Source: Kryptolebias marmoratus (Eukaryota > Chordata > Actinopteri > Cyprinodontiformes > Rivulidae). From it: 64,000 bases of DNA. Position 1 is the first letter of the stretch; each line of letters starts with the position of its first letter. Positions 50,101 through 60,092 of the stretch are shown one piece after another. The stretch spans positions 17,916,856-17,980,855 of the forward strand of contig NC_051431.1 in the NCBI RefSeq assembly GCF_001649575.2. Direction: 5' to 3'. The notes beneath the pieces are model-generated. The model did no database searches. It saw only the letters and a program-made list of their open reading frames with translations, and was not told the DNA's origin. A program made the translations under genes and the position numbers.

Positions 50101-53100
50101 CACTGACTACCTCCTTGACTACCCATAACTACTTCACACAAGCCCACTAAAAGAAACCCCACAACAATAACAACAACAAACAAGCATAAATACTACTACT
50201 TTAAAAGTTCCACCATTAAACCTCATTCATGCTAGATGACCACATTGCTATGACATTAAAAATCCAAGCAGAATGTGAATGGTCTCTTCAGGGTTTTGGC
50301 GAGGTCTTCAGGCACATATTCTGAATGCAGTGGGCTCTCCATTATATGTAATAGTCTGTGACTGTTCCACATACATAAAACCTCTGTAGCGAGGTTGTAA
50401 TGGCTTATCATGGTGGTGGCAGTGTATGGGTTGACCGTGGGGCAGAATGTTGGCTACAGTTGGCAGCATATTCATGATGTAAGCCCATACGCACTGGTGT
50501 GTCTCGGTCATACAGAATTTGAAGCAGGGCTGGTCACACTGGCCTTATGTCTAGACTACAAGTGTGTTTGTGCTAATGTTACAGAAACAACCTAGAACAG
50601 ACATCATACCCATAACTGCATCTTGATATCCAAGGAAATCTTGCAGGCCAGGTGTATCAAGCACAGTGAGGGCACAATCGGGTATTTCAGGAATGCAGAC
50701 AAAAGCGAGGGAAAATCTTTTTGTCAAGTACTAAAAGCATAGCAGCATCAGGGTTGTCTTCACGATGATAGAGATTTATAAAATTTGCCATCATCCAGCC
50801 ACATTCTAATATGTTGTGTAGGTTGGGGAGAGTGGTCATAATCCAGTCTGAAGGGGTTCAAAGGCAGTGGTTACCAAAGTTAGGGTCTGGACCCCACTTG
50901 AGAAAACCTATAGAAATCAAATGAACTTAAAAAAAATGCCAATAGAATATTTAGCCTTAATTTGAAAAGCTTGTTTGTGTAAAATAACAACAACAAAAAC
51001 ACTTCTCAAACTAATTAAAACTGTACCCAAATATTTCCATGCCATTCTAAAACTACACTATATACCATTAAATCAAACTAAATAAATGTTACAATTCCAC
51101 GGGTTTCCTCCATCTTGGAAACTTTTTTTTTTCTCAGCATAGGCTAACACCCCCTCCCCCACCCCAGACTGCATCCTCCCTCAGTATTGAAGTGTGTGTG
51201 TGTGTGCAATGGGACTCTGCACCAATCTCTCCTCTGCAGTCGAGTGTTTCTGGCTCCCTTCCCACTGCTGCTGCACCACTCCACAGGCCTGCATCTCTGC
51301 ACCACACACACACCTACACACACACACACACACACACACACTTGTACTTTCCACATTTTCACCTACTTAGTATATATGTATATATAGTTTACACACACTT
51401 AAAATGTTCCCTATGTGCAGTCCACCAAAGTGCAGAACATCACCTACTTCATCCTCTTCTCTCTCACACCCACATGCATACACACCCATCCTCAAGGCCT
51501 GCGTTGTCAGCAGCAGTATGCTCACCCCTCTGGCTCTGCTGTGTCAATGTCATCCCTGCACACTAACCTATCAGTACACACAGCTCCCAGCAATGCATTT
51601 AAGCCAACGCCTCTGTCACTGTCACCTCTGTCACACACACTGAGGAACTGCAGACATATGTGCCCTTCTTACAATCTGTGGTGCACAGATATACAACATT
51701 AGAAACAGTTCTTGACACTCTCCAGCTGACTCAGCAGTCCTGTGGCTAGTGAGAAAAGGAGAGAAATGCAGTGAGTTGCTAACAGATGAAATACTGCAGT
51801 GAAGCAGCTCACATGACTCCTCCTTCTCGTTGCCCCTCCCTCTTTCCCTTCCCGTCTTTGTCCATCTCCCTAGCCTCCTTTCACACCTCTCTCAGAGAAG
51901 CTCTAGTGCTCAAACTCTGTACCACATCACTCCAACATCCTCACTGTTCTCTTGTAAAGCAAGTTAAAAGTGGCAAAAAGGTACTGCAGAAACAGATCTG
52001 TTACACTGCATTTCCTTTATGACTTGGCTTGATTTAATCACAAAACCCTTTTTATTTGAAATACTTATATTGGTAAACAGTTTGTCTAAATAGTCATTTT
52101 TTTAAATTTTTGTTGAAGATTTTAAAGTATCACAGCAAGTTTCAAACCTATCCTATGAAACCTATCTTATCCAAGAACTCACAAAAAACACAGTATGTAA
52201 AGCATTATCAGGGATTAGTGTCTTGACACTCTTGCCACTGAAACATCGACACCAGGAGAAAATGATCCAGTGTCAGTCTAAATCTTTGTTCAAGACTTGT
52301 TGGGCCCAACCAGATTTCCAAGGAGTGGCTGGGCAAAAAGGGGGTGCTTAAAGACCACAAGAGCTGATTTAGTTTTTACTTTCCCATATTTGTGCTTTTC
52401 TTTTCCCCTTCACTAGGTTTTATGTGGTTGGTTTTGGATTTAGGTTTACACAATTTTCTACTTAACTGGGTTTAGGAAACAAACCAGCTTGATTGTTACT
52501 GCATTCAATAAACAATAAATTTAAATCATACATAAATGAAAATGACCAAAAATACACATTTTAAAAATATTTTGATGGTGTTTTGAAAACTTGATTAAGT
52601 TTTAAGGTCTTCTTTGGCAATGATTTGTAAACTCACATAGGCCTGACACAACAGGGGAACCTTATCGGACAGGGAAAGATGATGACATTTACATCACAGG
52701 CAAAAGAAGAAGGAAAGTCTGGACATGCATGTTTCCAATCCTTACACATACCTTACACATGCTCTCCATTACACTCTGTCCCTGTTGTGTTTTATTCAAA
52801 CACTCTACTCAAATACAGGCTGATTATTAATTCATTAAACATCTTTTACAAGAACTCTGGTATAAACCTCAGCAATGCCACCACTTTAACATAGGTTTTA
52901 TTTACTGTTGCCAAAACCGTACTAAGTACAAACTCTCACATGGTAATAGTAAATATAAGATGCTATCTCTAAATTTTTTACTCTTGATTTACTCATATTC
53001 CATACGTCTAGTGTTGCCTCTAGTGCCCCCTGCTCTAGAGAAAGTCTTACTGCATTCTTCATATTGCAGCAGCCAATACAACTTTAACTGAAAAAACAAA

Positions 53101-55984
53101 CAAACAAACAACAACAAAAAACATGACTGCTGTGTTTTTTAAATTATTATTATTTATTATTATTATTATTAGTCGTTTTTTGGGGTGGTAGGGTGGTGCA
53201 GGTGGTGTAAAAAAATGGTTTCTGATTCTGCCAACCTAATTAGACAGAGCTAAAACTAAAGCAAATGGAATCTGAACAGAACCTAAATTAAATGTTACTG
53301 CAATGTTAATGCTATAAACATCATTACACAAGAGAGACAATAGAGACAGGAAGAAAGTAAAAACACAGACAGGAAATATTTTTGTAAACGGACCTAATTT
53401 TGACGTAAAAATACCAAAACCCATTAAAAACTACTGACCAGTGTTTAAACAAAATGGCAAAAAACATACTTTTTGTTCTGCGCCCTCGTGTACCCTCCAC
53501 TTTATTATAAATTATTGACAACCATGTTTGCCAGAACCAGAAAGCCAGGCTTTTTTTTTTTTTTTTTTAAAGAGCCTTTGTGGACAAATCTGAAATGTCA
53601 AACAGCACTCACAGGGTTCATTAATGAGTGTGCTGGTCAGAGTTGCTGACTGATACTTTTCTCTTGGCCTGTACGTTCCACTCGCCACAGAATATTACAG
53701 ATAAATTTAGATGCGTAAGGCAGAAATGAAAACATATCAAGCAGCTTGATCAAGCTTTTCTCAACATAGTTTGAATAAAACAATGATTTCAAGTCTTTTC
53801 CTATATCTAATCTGCTTGATGCATCCTTTCCATCTTATTTCCAGCTGTGGGAGTGTCTTCTGAAAAATAAAAAATGAGCAAATCATTCTGAATATATTCC
53901 AAGGTTTTACTTGTTTATCTAATTTGTGTCAATATAGCGAGCATTATTGTTAAGAGGTCCATTGCTTCTAGAGAAACCTTGGGTGTGATGACTAGATTTA
54001 GTGAGACAAAGTGTTGGAGAGAAAAGGCCAAGTTTAGGCTCAAAGTCAGACACTTTTTGTTGTTGTTGCCTATCATGAGATATGCATTTGCATGTGAAAG
54101 AGTCCGTTATTGACATCTTGCTCCCACTTTAGCCATCCGCAATGCAGTACAGTCATGGAACTGACGTTCTCTCTCAGCAATCCTTTTATCAGAACAAAGT
54201 ACACTATTTACAGTGAGGTTTTGTCTTACTGGAGGCTCACGTCAATACATTTTGTGGCTCCCTATCTCATTGTGCTGCTGCCCTCTAGTGCTTCACTGTA
54301 GGAGCTGTAACTCTGCAGATGCCAAATGAAGGTGAGCTGGTGAAAAACTGAAATCCAGAAGATCGCTACACAGACACATTAAGTCTAGACCTGGTAATGG
54401 TCCCAAAACAGAAAGCATTTCATTAAAAACTAACTGACAGTAATGTGCTCACTATCTGAATAAAGACCATGATTAAAATACCTTAATGGAAGGGCCAGTG
54501 TGTATGTTTATGAAAAATAAATAAATAAATACAATTCTATGATGAGTGGATCGTAATTTTATTTCTTTCATCTCAGCAGTGCTGTTCTGACTTTGTTGGT
54601 TTCCAATACCAAGTTTGAAAAGTCAAAAGCGATGGGTTTATGCCGGAAATGTTTAAATAATATACTATCCTTTCCAAAGAGCAATTGAAAAGAAACAGGA
54701 ATTTCTGTCAGATGTAAATGCTAAATCCAGGGTTTTTTTCTTCGTCAGTCCAGAACTGAATGCAGCCTCAGATGGTTAGAAATCAGGTTACTGTAATGAC
54801 ATTGTCTGCAGAGATATGGAGATTTGGATTAAGAATCAGATGCGATGTTCAAGTGTATGTTTAAGTTCATTTTTCCCTCCATACTTATTGGCTGAATCAC
54901 TGAACGATCTCTCCCTGCATGATGCAGCCCACATCCTGTTTACCGCTTGGGCTGATAGCCCCACCCGAGTGTTTCCAGATTGATTATAATAAAGTCTTAC
55001 AATCAATCTGGAAGCAGACTCGAATAACATTTTTATTACTTGCTTTTAAAGGTTTAAATCAGGAGTAGGCAACTCTGGTCCTGGAGAACCACTATCCTGC
55101 ATGGTTTCCTTGTTTCCCTGCTCCAACACACCTGATTCAGTGGTTAAATTACCTCTTCATGTTCTGCAGAAGCCTGTTAATCACCCATTGATTCAAATCA
55201 GGTGTGTTGGAGCAGAAGAACAAGTAAAACATGCAGGATGGTGGCCCTCGAGGACCACGGTTGCTTACCCTTGGTTTAAATGGTCTTGCCCCATCACACT
55301 GAAGTGATCTCATCATCTACAGGACACACATGTAAGAACACCGATCTACCAATCAGTATCTCTTATAGAGTCCAAGATCTAAATTAAAACAAACACATCT
55401 AAATTAAAGATGATTGGGTTTTTGCAGTGGTTGCCCCAAATCTGTGTAAAAGTTTAACTTAGAAGATATGGAATACTCAGACTTTTAAATCTATGTTTAA
55501 GACTCACCTTATCAAGTATAACCTGTAACAGTTATATTTTAGCTTTTGCAGCTAATTCACAAGGAGTTTAGATTTTTCGAGACCTTCAAAAGCATCCCGG
55601 TTCACTTTCCTGACACACAAGTGCACCCCTGCCCCTTCCTCTCCCCCACTCCTCTAGAAAACTCTACAAGTGGGCTTAATTGAAGTTTGGTAGTGTTCAG
55701 AGATGATAAATTAACAAATAAGTGATGTATTTCTGAAGAAAAGCAGCGCTGGATCTTTCAGCCACAAGTGGCTTCCATTGCACAGGAAGACTTAACAAAC
55801 AGCTGAATTACTGGGATTGGCTCAGCTTTTTAAGAAAAAAAAAGGGATCTCAGCGTTCCTGTGTTGGGTAGTTTACAGATGTCAGCTCATCGTAATCAGA
55901 AATACTCTAGACTTTCTGAAAGTTGCCTTTTTTGTTGTTTGTTTTTCTTTAACCTTATTTCACTCAAAAAAATAAAATAAATAA

Positions 55985-56049
<65 letters not shown>

Positions 56050-59000
56050 CATACATACATACACACACAAATAGAAGAAAGAAAAAATGAAAAGTTCTGA
56101 ATGTAAAGGGTGCAAAGTCAAGAAAAAAAATCTCATATCTGCCCCTTATTAAAAAAAATTAATAACTTCAAATTTACAACTAACATAACCTTGAACCTTT
56201 TCCAGATTTACAAACAAACAAAAACAAACATCCAGGTATGGTTTATATCTTATTTTCATTACATGGTATCATATTTTCCTAATCATTTTGATTTAATCTC
56301 CTTTTAGAACACACAGATTGTTTTGGAGGTTTTTATATTACTATCTAGACCAGTGGTCTCCAATCCTGGTCCTCAAGGGCCACTATCCTGCATGTTTTGT
56401 TTCTTTGCTCCAACACACTTGATTTGAATCAATGGGTGATTAACAGGCTTCTGCAAGACATGAAGAGGTAATTCCACTGAATCAGGTGTGTTGGAGCAGG
56501 GAAACAAGGAAAACAGGCAGGACAAGGGTTGCCTACCCCTGCTTTATACTATAATATATATTTGAGGTTTGACGAAAATCTCCTGTCTCTTGAAGTTACA
56601 GTGAGTCACTCTTTTAACAAGTTTTGACTGGATATTTAATGGTAACAATGTTTTATGAGCCATATACATAACTTGCAATTTTTTCTGTAAAATAAAAATA
56701 GCATTTGTAATAGTTTTGCAGTCTTTCCCCCAAACTTCAAGACAATATGTTAAATGTGGTACAGTCATTGAATTATATAATATATACAATGCTTTATCAT
56801 TAAGAACTGTTTTACTTTATACAATATTGCAATAGTTTTTACTATTTTTGTTCTTAATTAATATGAGATCTCCACGTCAGCTTCTCATCAATGATGATGC
56901 CCAAAAATTTAATTTCACTAACTCTATGAATTTCAATATCACTAATTGTGAATGGGGCTTTGATATGTTTCCTTCTGTTACTAAATATCATGGAATTTGT
57001 TTTGTCCAAATTTACTGATAATCTAATCAGATGAAGTCATGTTTGTATTTTCATGAATTCTGTTTGTATAGACTTCAACATCTGGGCAATGTTTTTACCA
57101 GAGTAAAAAAACTGTGGTGTCATCAGCAAACAAAACACATTTTAAAAGCCTCGACACATTGACCAGATCATTCACATACAAAGTAAACGGCTTTAGTCCA
57201 AGCTGCTATTTGCCTGATAATACTAGCAAGATTGGGCGTGTTTCTAAGGAAACCCGGAAGGCTGCTGCCAATTCACGGTTCAGAGGCTCATAGAGACAGT
57301 TAGCCACGCTAACATGTAATGAACAAAACGGCTGTTGTCTGGCAGAGTTGGTCTTCAGTTCACAAAGAAGGGATTATTATTGGACAAAAGACTTGAAAGA
57401 TGGACTTGTTGCTCGAAGGGCCAGAAGATGGACTTGTTAACTAATGCCATCATCAAGTGGTAAGGTTTGCTGTGTTAACTACTTTATTATGATCCAAATT
57501 TATTTGGAACTATAGCCATTCTGTGATATTACCGGACATTTTATCAAGCTCCTGGTCACAATGTGTTATATTTATTTCCAGCCTAAATAGTCATATTATG
57601 ACCATATTCCATGTGTGACATGAGCTGCTGTTCTAATCTGCTCATTTAACACAGCTCTGATGTGTTGGGTGTGGTGAGTGAGGCAAACCCAACATGCAGA
57701 CTCATACATGGAGGAGCACAAAGAAAAAACTAATTTATTTATTTTTAAAAAAACACAAAAAGGAGCAAAAACAAAAGATGACATGGCAGCAACAAAAACT
57801 AACAAATTCCAGGGTTGCAAAGACACAATGGGCGAGACAAGAGGGAACCCAGACAGCACTTAAGTGTGATAATGAACCAGCAAGTGAGTGTGGAAAATGA
57901 CCGGGTTTTACAGGCTGAGGATAACGAGGGAGCAGAAACAGGTGACTGATTGGTGACGCAGGACAGGTGTGGGCGGTAGAGGCAGGCTGACGAGTACTGA
58001 GCTGAGGACAGTGAATGATGGCAAGAACAAAGCAAAAACTGAAAAAGAAAAGGACTTCTGACAGAAAACTAAACAAGAAACAAAACAGAACTATAGAAAC
58101 ACGGAACAATAAACCCAATACAAAAGAAACTCAAACAAAACCCAAATCCTGACAAACACAAGTTGGTTTTGTATGCTTTGCTCTAGCCTGATGTCACCTG
58201 AGTGTAACAGGATGACTGGTCAGAAGACAACAAGGCAACATGGCGTCAGTCAAAACAAACTAAAGAAAAGCCAAAAGTTTGATGTTCTGTTGCAGAACTA
58301 ATAGGTCGTTGGTGAGTTTCTGTCATTCAGGTGTGATGAACAATTAGTCAGCTCTTATTTGTAGGTCTGATAGACTGTTCAAGAGCCTTTCTTTGTGTGT
58401 AGTCATATTCATTTATTTACTTTTCTGTGTATGCCTTTTGACAATTTGTGTAAACACTTGTTCGGGTTTGGTGTATTTTCAGGGATTCATCTCTCATGCA
58501 TGTATACGTTTCATGTCATTTTACTCTTTTTTTAAATTAGTTTTTTTAGCAGTTCCTGTGTTTACAGAAGTTTACCCTCGTGAACAGAGAGGGCTAGAAG
58601 GCTTATATAACACATAACACATGCAACAGTCTTCTAGGATTGAATTCTATCCCCGACACTAATTGCTATGGAGACGTTTTATGACAGCCTTATTACGTCG
58701 ATGTTTATTTAAAGCTGAAAGCTGTGCATCACCAGGAGCTGTTGTCATGAGGCTAAACAGATAAATAAAAGACAATCAAAAATAAAACAAAAAAGAATAA
58801 AGCCACAACAATCCTCTCCTATTGAGGGGCCTTGTCAAAGTGGGGAAATTCACCGACATTATCTCATGTTGCGCCTTTTAAAGCCCATCAGCTGCCACCC
58901 CTTCTGTCTGGGGGTTTTTACCCCCCCCCCCCCAAACACTCGAGCTAAGATAGGAGTGATGCTAAATTTGATCCGCGCAATAATGTATCAAGGTATAGAT

Positions 59001-59109
59001 CCGTTCGCCTGTTTTGTGTCTTACCAGAGAGTGAGAGCAGCAGCAGCAGCAGCGCAGCGCTCCCCAGCTGAACGCCAGACCTCCTCTCCTCCTGCGCGGC
59101 CGAAGACAT
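46950..59109 (-). CDS. scn2b: scn2b gene, voltage-gated sodium channel beta-2 subunit (4 coding exons)
   Basis: Type I membrane Ig protein that covalently joins sodium-channel alpha subunits and influences surface density and gating. Exons join as 59025-59109, 49381-49541, 49077-49290 and 46950-47146 (85+161+214+197 nt = 218 codons plus stop; human is 215 residues). Introns are 9.5 kb, 90 bp and 1.9 kb, all GT..AG. Signal peptide about 1-32, Ig domain about 33-152 with Cys53-Cys131, membrane helix about 163-185, acidic cytoplasmic tail to Lys218. Cys58, five residues after Cys53, is at the human alpha-linking position (Cys55). Sequons at N40, N45, N69 and N77. The second cysteine pair of human beta-2 (Cys72/Cys75) is absent. 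AATAAA on the minus strand at 46575-46580 is the nearest polyadenylation signal. Same strand as scn4b, about 18 kb upstream of its ATG, as in human. Confidence 0.95.
47147..49076 (-). other. scn2b: scn2b intron 3
   Basis: 1.9 kb, GTAAGA..CTTCAG. AT-rich; no element or gene recognised. Confidence 0.9.
49077..49290 (-). CDS. scn2b: scn2b exon 3: C-terminal half of Ig domain
   Basis: Acceptor TTTCAATAG|TTTATG after a CT repeat; residues 83-153 plus one base. Includes RFGDRVVFSGN, the very conserved DVQLEDEGIYNCY (Cys131) and NPPDR.QGHG, as in human beta-2 VQPEDEGIYNCY and NPPDRHRGHG. The donor is ACAGAAA|GTAAGA, phase 1. Confidence 0.96.
49381..49541 (-). CDS. scn2b: scn2b exon 2: N-terminal half of Ig domain
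   Basis: Acceptor TATTTTCAG|CATG; residues 29-82. Contains ALNGTTVTIPCTFTSCY with Cys53 and Cys58, then KFGMNWTYQE, closely matching human LNGSDARLPCTFNSCY and FSLNWTYQE. Human continues CNNCSEE; here the block reads TKNDTEE, so both cysteines are replaced. The donor is GAGAAG|GTAAGA, phase 0. Confidence 0.95.
51191..51341. repeat. (TG)n and (CA)n microsatellites
   Basis: TG run at 51191-51206 and CA run at 51302-51341, in opposite orientation about 100 bp apart. Confidence 0.9.
53023..53036 (-). promoter_or_regulatory. Weak CTCF-like motif, minus orientation
   Basis: Minus strand AGAGCAGGGGGCAC: the AGGGGGCAC core fits the CTCF matrix but the first two bases do not. Confidence 0.25.
54278..54291 (-). 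promoter_or_regulatory. CTCF-like motif, minus orientation
   Basis: Minus strand GCACTAGAGGGCAG, one mismatch from the CTCF core. Faces the plus-oriented motifs at 11949 and 14760. Confidence 0.45.
55060..55273. mobile_element. Non-autonomous hAT-like element, perfect 8-bp target duplication
   Basis: Flanked on both sides by GTTTAAAT (55052-55059 and 55274-55281). Ends are inverted: CAGGAGTAGGCAAC and, reversed, CAAGGGTAAGCAAC. The interior is palindromic, with CTCCAACACACCTGATTCA and ATCAGGTGTGTTGGAGCAG as arms. Copies at 56351-56541 and 62528-62719. Confidence 0.88.
55982..56069. repeat. (TA)n then (CATA)n microsatellite
   Basis: Long TA run followed by about six CATA units and a short CA run. 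Confidence 0.95.
56351..56541. mobile_element. Non-autonomous hAT-like element, second copy
   Basis: Begins CAGTGGTCTCCAATCCTGG and ends TTGCCTACCCCTG; same palindromic arms (GCTCCAACACACTTGATT and ATCAGGTGTGTTGGAGCAG). The flanks ATCTAGAC and CTTTATAC are only partly alike; the left one fits the nTCTAGAn hAT target preference. Confidence 0.8.
56544..57200 (-). pseudogene. LINE reverse-transcriptase relic
   Basis: Minus-strand translation in broken frames gives an FADDT motif (reverse transcriptase active site, near 57120), then a KFLGIIIDEKLTW-like block (near 56880). The downstream stretch PHLTYCLEVWGKDCKTITNA..ILQKK is typical of vertebrate non-LTR elements with this order. Frameshifts and stops make it inactive. 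Clade (CR1, Rex or Jockey type) not decided. Confidence 0.8.
57663..58154 (-). mobile_element. LTR of the same family as 26663-27076, minus orientation
   Basis: On the minus strand it starts TGTCAGGATTTGGG and ends CACACCCAACA. It contains AATAAATTAG and ATGAGTCTGCATGTTGGGTT, matching the tail of the LTR at 26663-27076. Flanking 5-mers (TGATG and AACAC) do not match, so the insertion has been altered or arose by recombination. Confidence 0.65.
59025..59109 (-). CDS. scn2b: scn2b exon 1: start codon and signal peptide
   Basis: ATG at 59107-59109 gives 28 codons plus one base: a short charged head (QEERR) and a leucine run (residues 20-25, five CTG codons then CTC), a classic signal-peptide core. 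The donor is CTCTCTG|GTAAGA, phase 1. The split codon becomes Ala29 with exon 2. No other upstream exon was needed; the exon was found by searching for a signal peptide with an in-phase donor, so the assignment is inferred from fit rather than from residue identity. Confidence 0.85.
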
Positions 59110-59400
59110 TTTCTCTCCTCCTCCTCCTCAAATCTGGGATGCTAAAAAAATAATAACAAGGTATGCTAAAAAATACAAATTAAAGGCAGCACGAGAGCTC
59201 TTGGTGTGCGCGTTAAAATGCAATAAAAAGTGCTACTGTGATTTTAGAGGCAGGACATGGCTGGCAGTGTCTGTAGCCTTAACGTGACTGGTTGATCTTA
59301 TGGTTGTCGGTTTGCTGGTGACGGAGGAGGAGGGCAGGACACAAGGTAGGCGGCAGAAGGTAAGATGGAGGATGTGTGTGCCGCCACACAGCGTCTTGAA
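59110..59400 (-). promoter_or_regulatory. scn2b: scn2b 5' UTR and promoter region
   Basis: Directly upstream of the scn2b ATG. GAGGAGGAGG tract just before the start, several CGs around 59090-59290, and a GGAGGAGGAGGGC box near 59322. No TATA box placed. The promoter position is inferred from the start codon only. Confidence 0.4.
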
Positions 59401-60092
59401 ACTAATGGTTTGTTTGAAAATGTCTTAAGGTTTTGGGGAGAAATAGAATATCAGAGGACGAATAGAAAGAAAAAAGAAGTGAATACTGACGGAAGAAAAG
59501 GATATGAAACACAAGGTCCAGCTTCCTCTTTTGAAAAACCGTGTGACATCACATAGCTTTTCTTTCTTTTTTGACAATTACAGCTAACTTTATTTTAGGA
59601 CAAGAACGAAGTAACATAAATGTATATTTATGTTTAATTCACACAAAGCAGAAACTCAACGAAATCTCTGACTAAAAAGTAACAAAGTTCCATTCCCTGA
59701 TACTACACTTGACCTCACACAAGAAGTGGTAATTTTTTTCTTTTCTTTTGGGCATTGAAGATAAATAATGAAATAATAAAATACAATTTAAAAAATCAAA
59801 GGTAACCCACGGTCCTTGTTTTGGATGAGAAGACCCCACTGAGCAGAATCGGGCTGCCGTGCAGCGAAACAGGAAATTAAACAGAGCCCATCCCGAACCT
59901 TCCATGTTTTCTTCCCAGAGGCAGAAGGAGAGCTCTGTAATTACACGGCACGGCACAGCACGGTTCTACTTAGCTCGGGTCTTGTCTGATTTATCCCCCA
60001 GCAGCACCATCTCTGCTTTAGGATCACCCCTAAAGAGTGTGTGTATCTGCTGCGTCACAAAATGTGTGTTTACTATTACATCACACTGACTA
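59401..60092. other. Non-coding upstream flank of scn2b
   Basis: No gene recognised. A 63-codon plus-strand frame from 59365 has no recognisable relatives and is probably chance. Confidence 0.35.

Larger units (their letters stand above)
49542..59024 (-). other. scn2b: scn2b intron 1
   Basis: 9.5 kb, GTAAGA..TTTCAG. Contains an unidentified coding-like stretch (about 50300-50830), CA microsatellites, two hAT miniature elements, a LINE relic and an LTR, plus CTCF-like motifs near 53030 and 54285. Confidence 0.88.

Noticed and set aside
59365..59556. 63-codon plus-strand frame upstream of scn2b, suggesting a divergent gene
   Set aside because: No family resemblance and no supporting exons.
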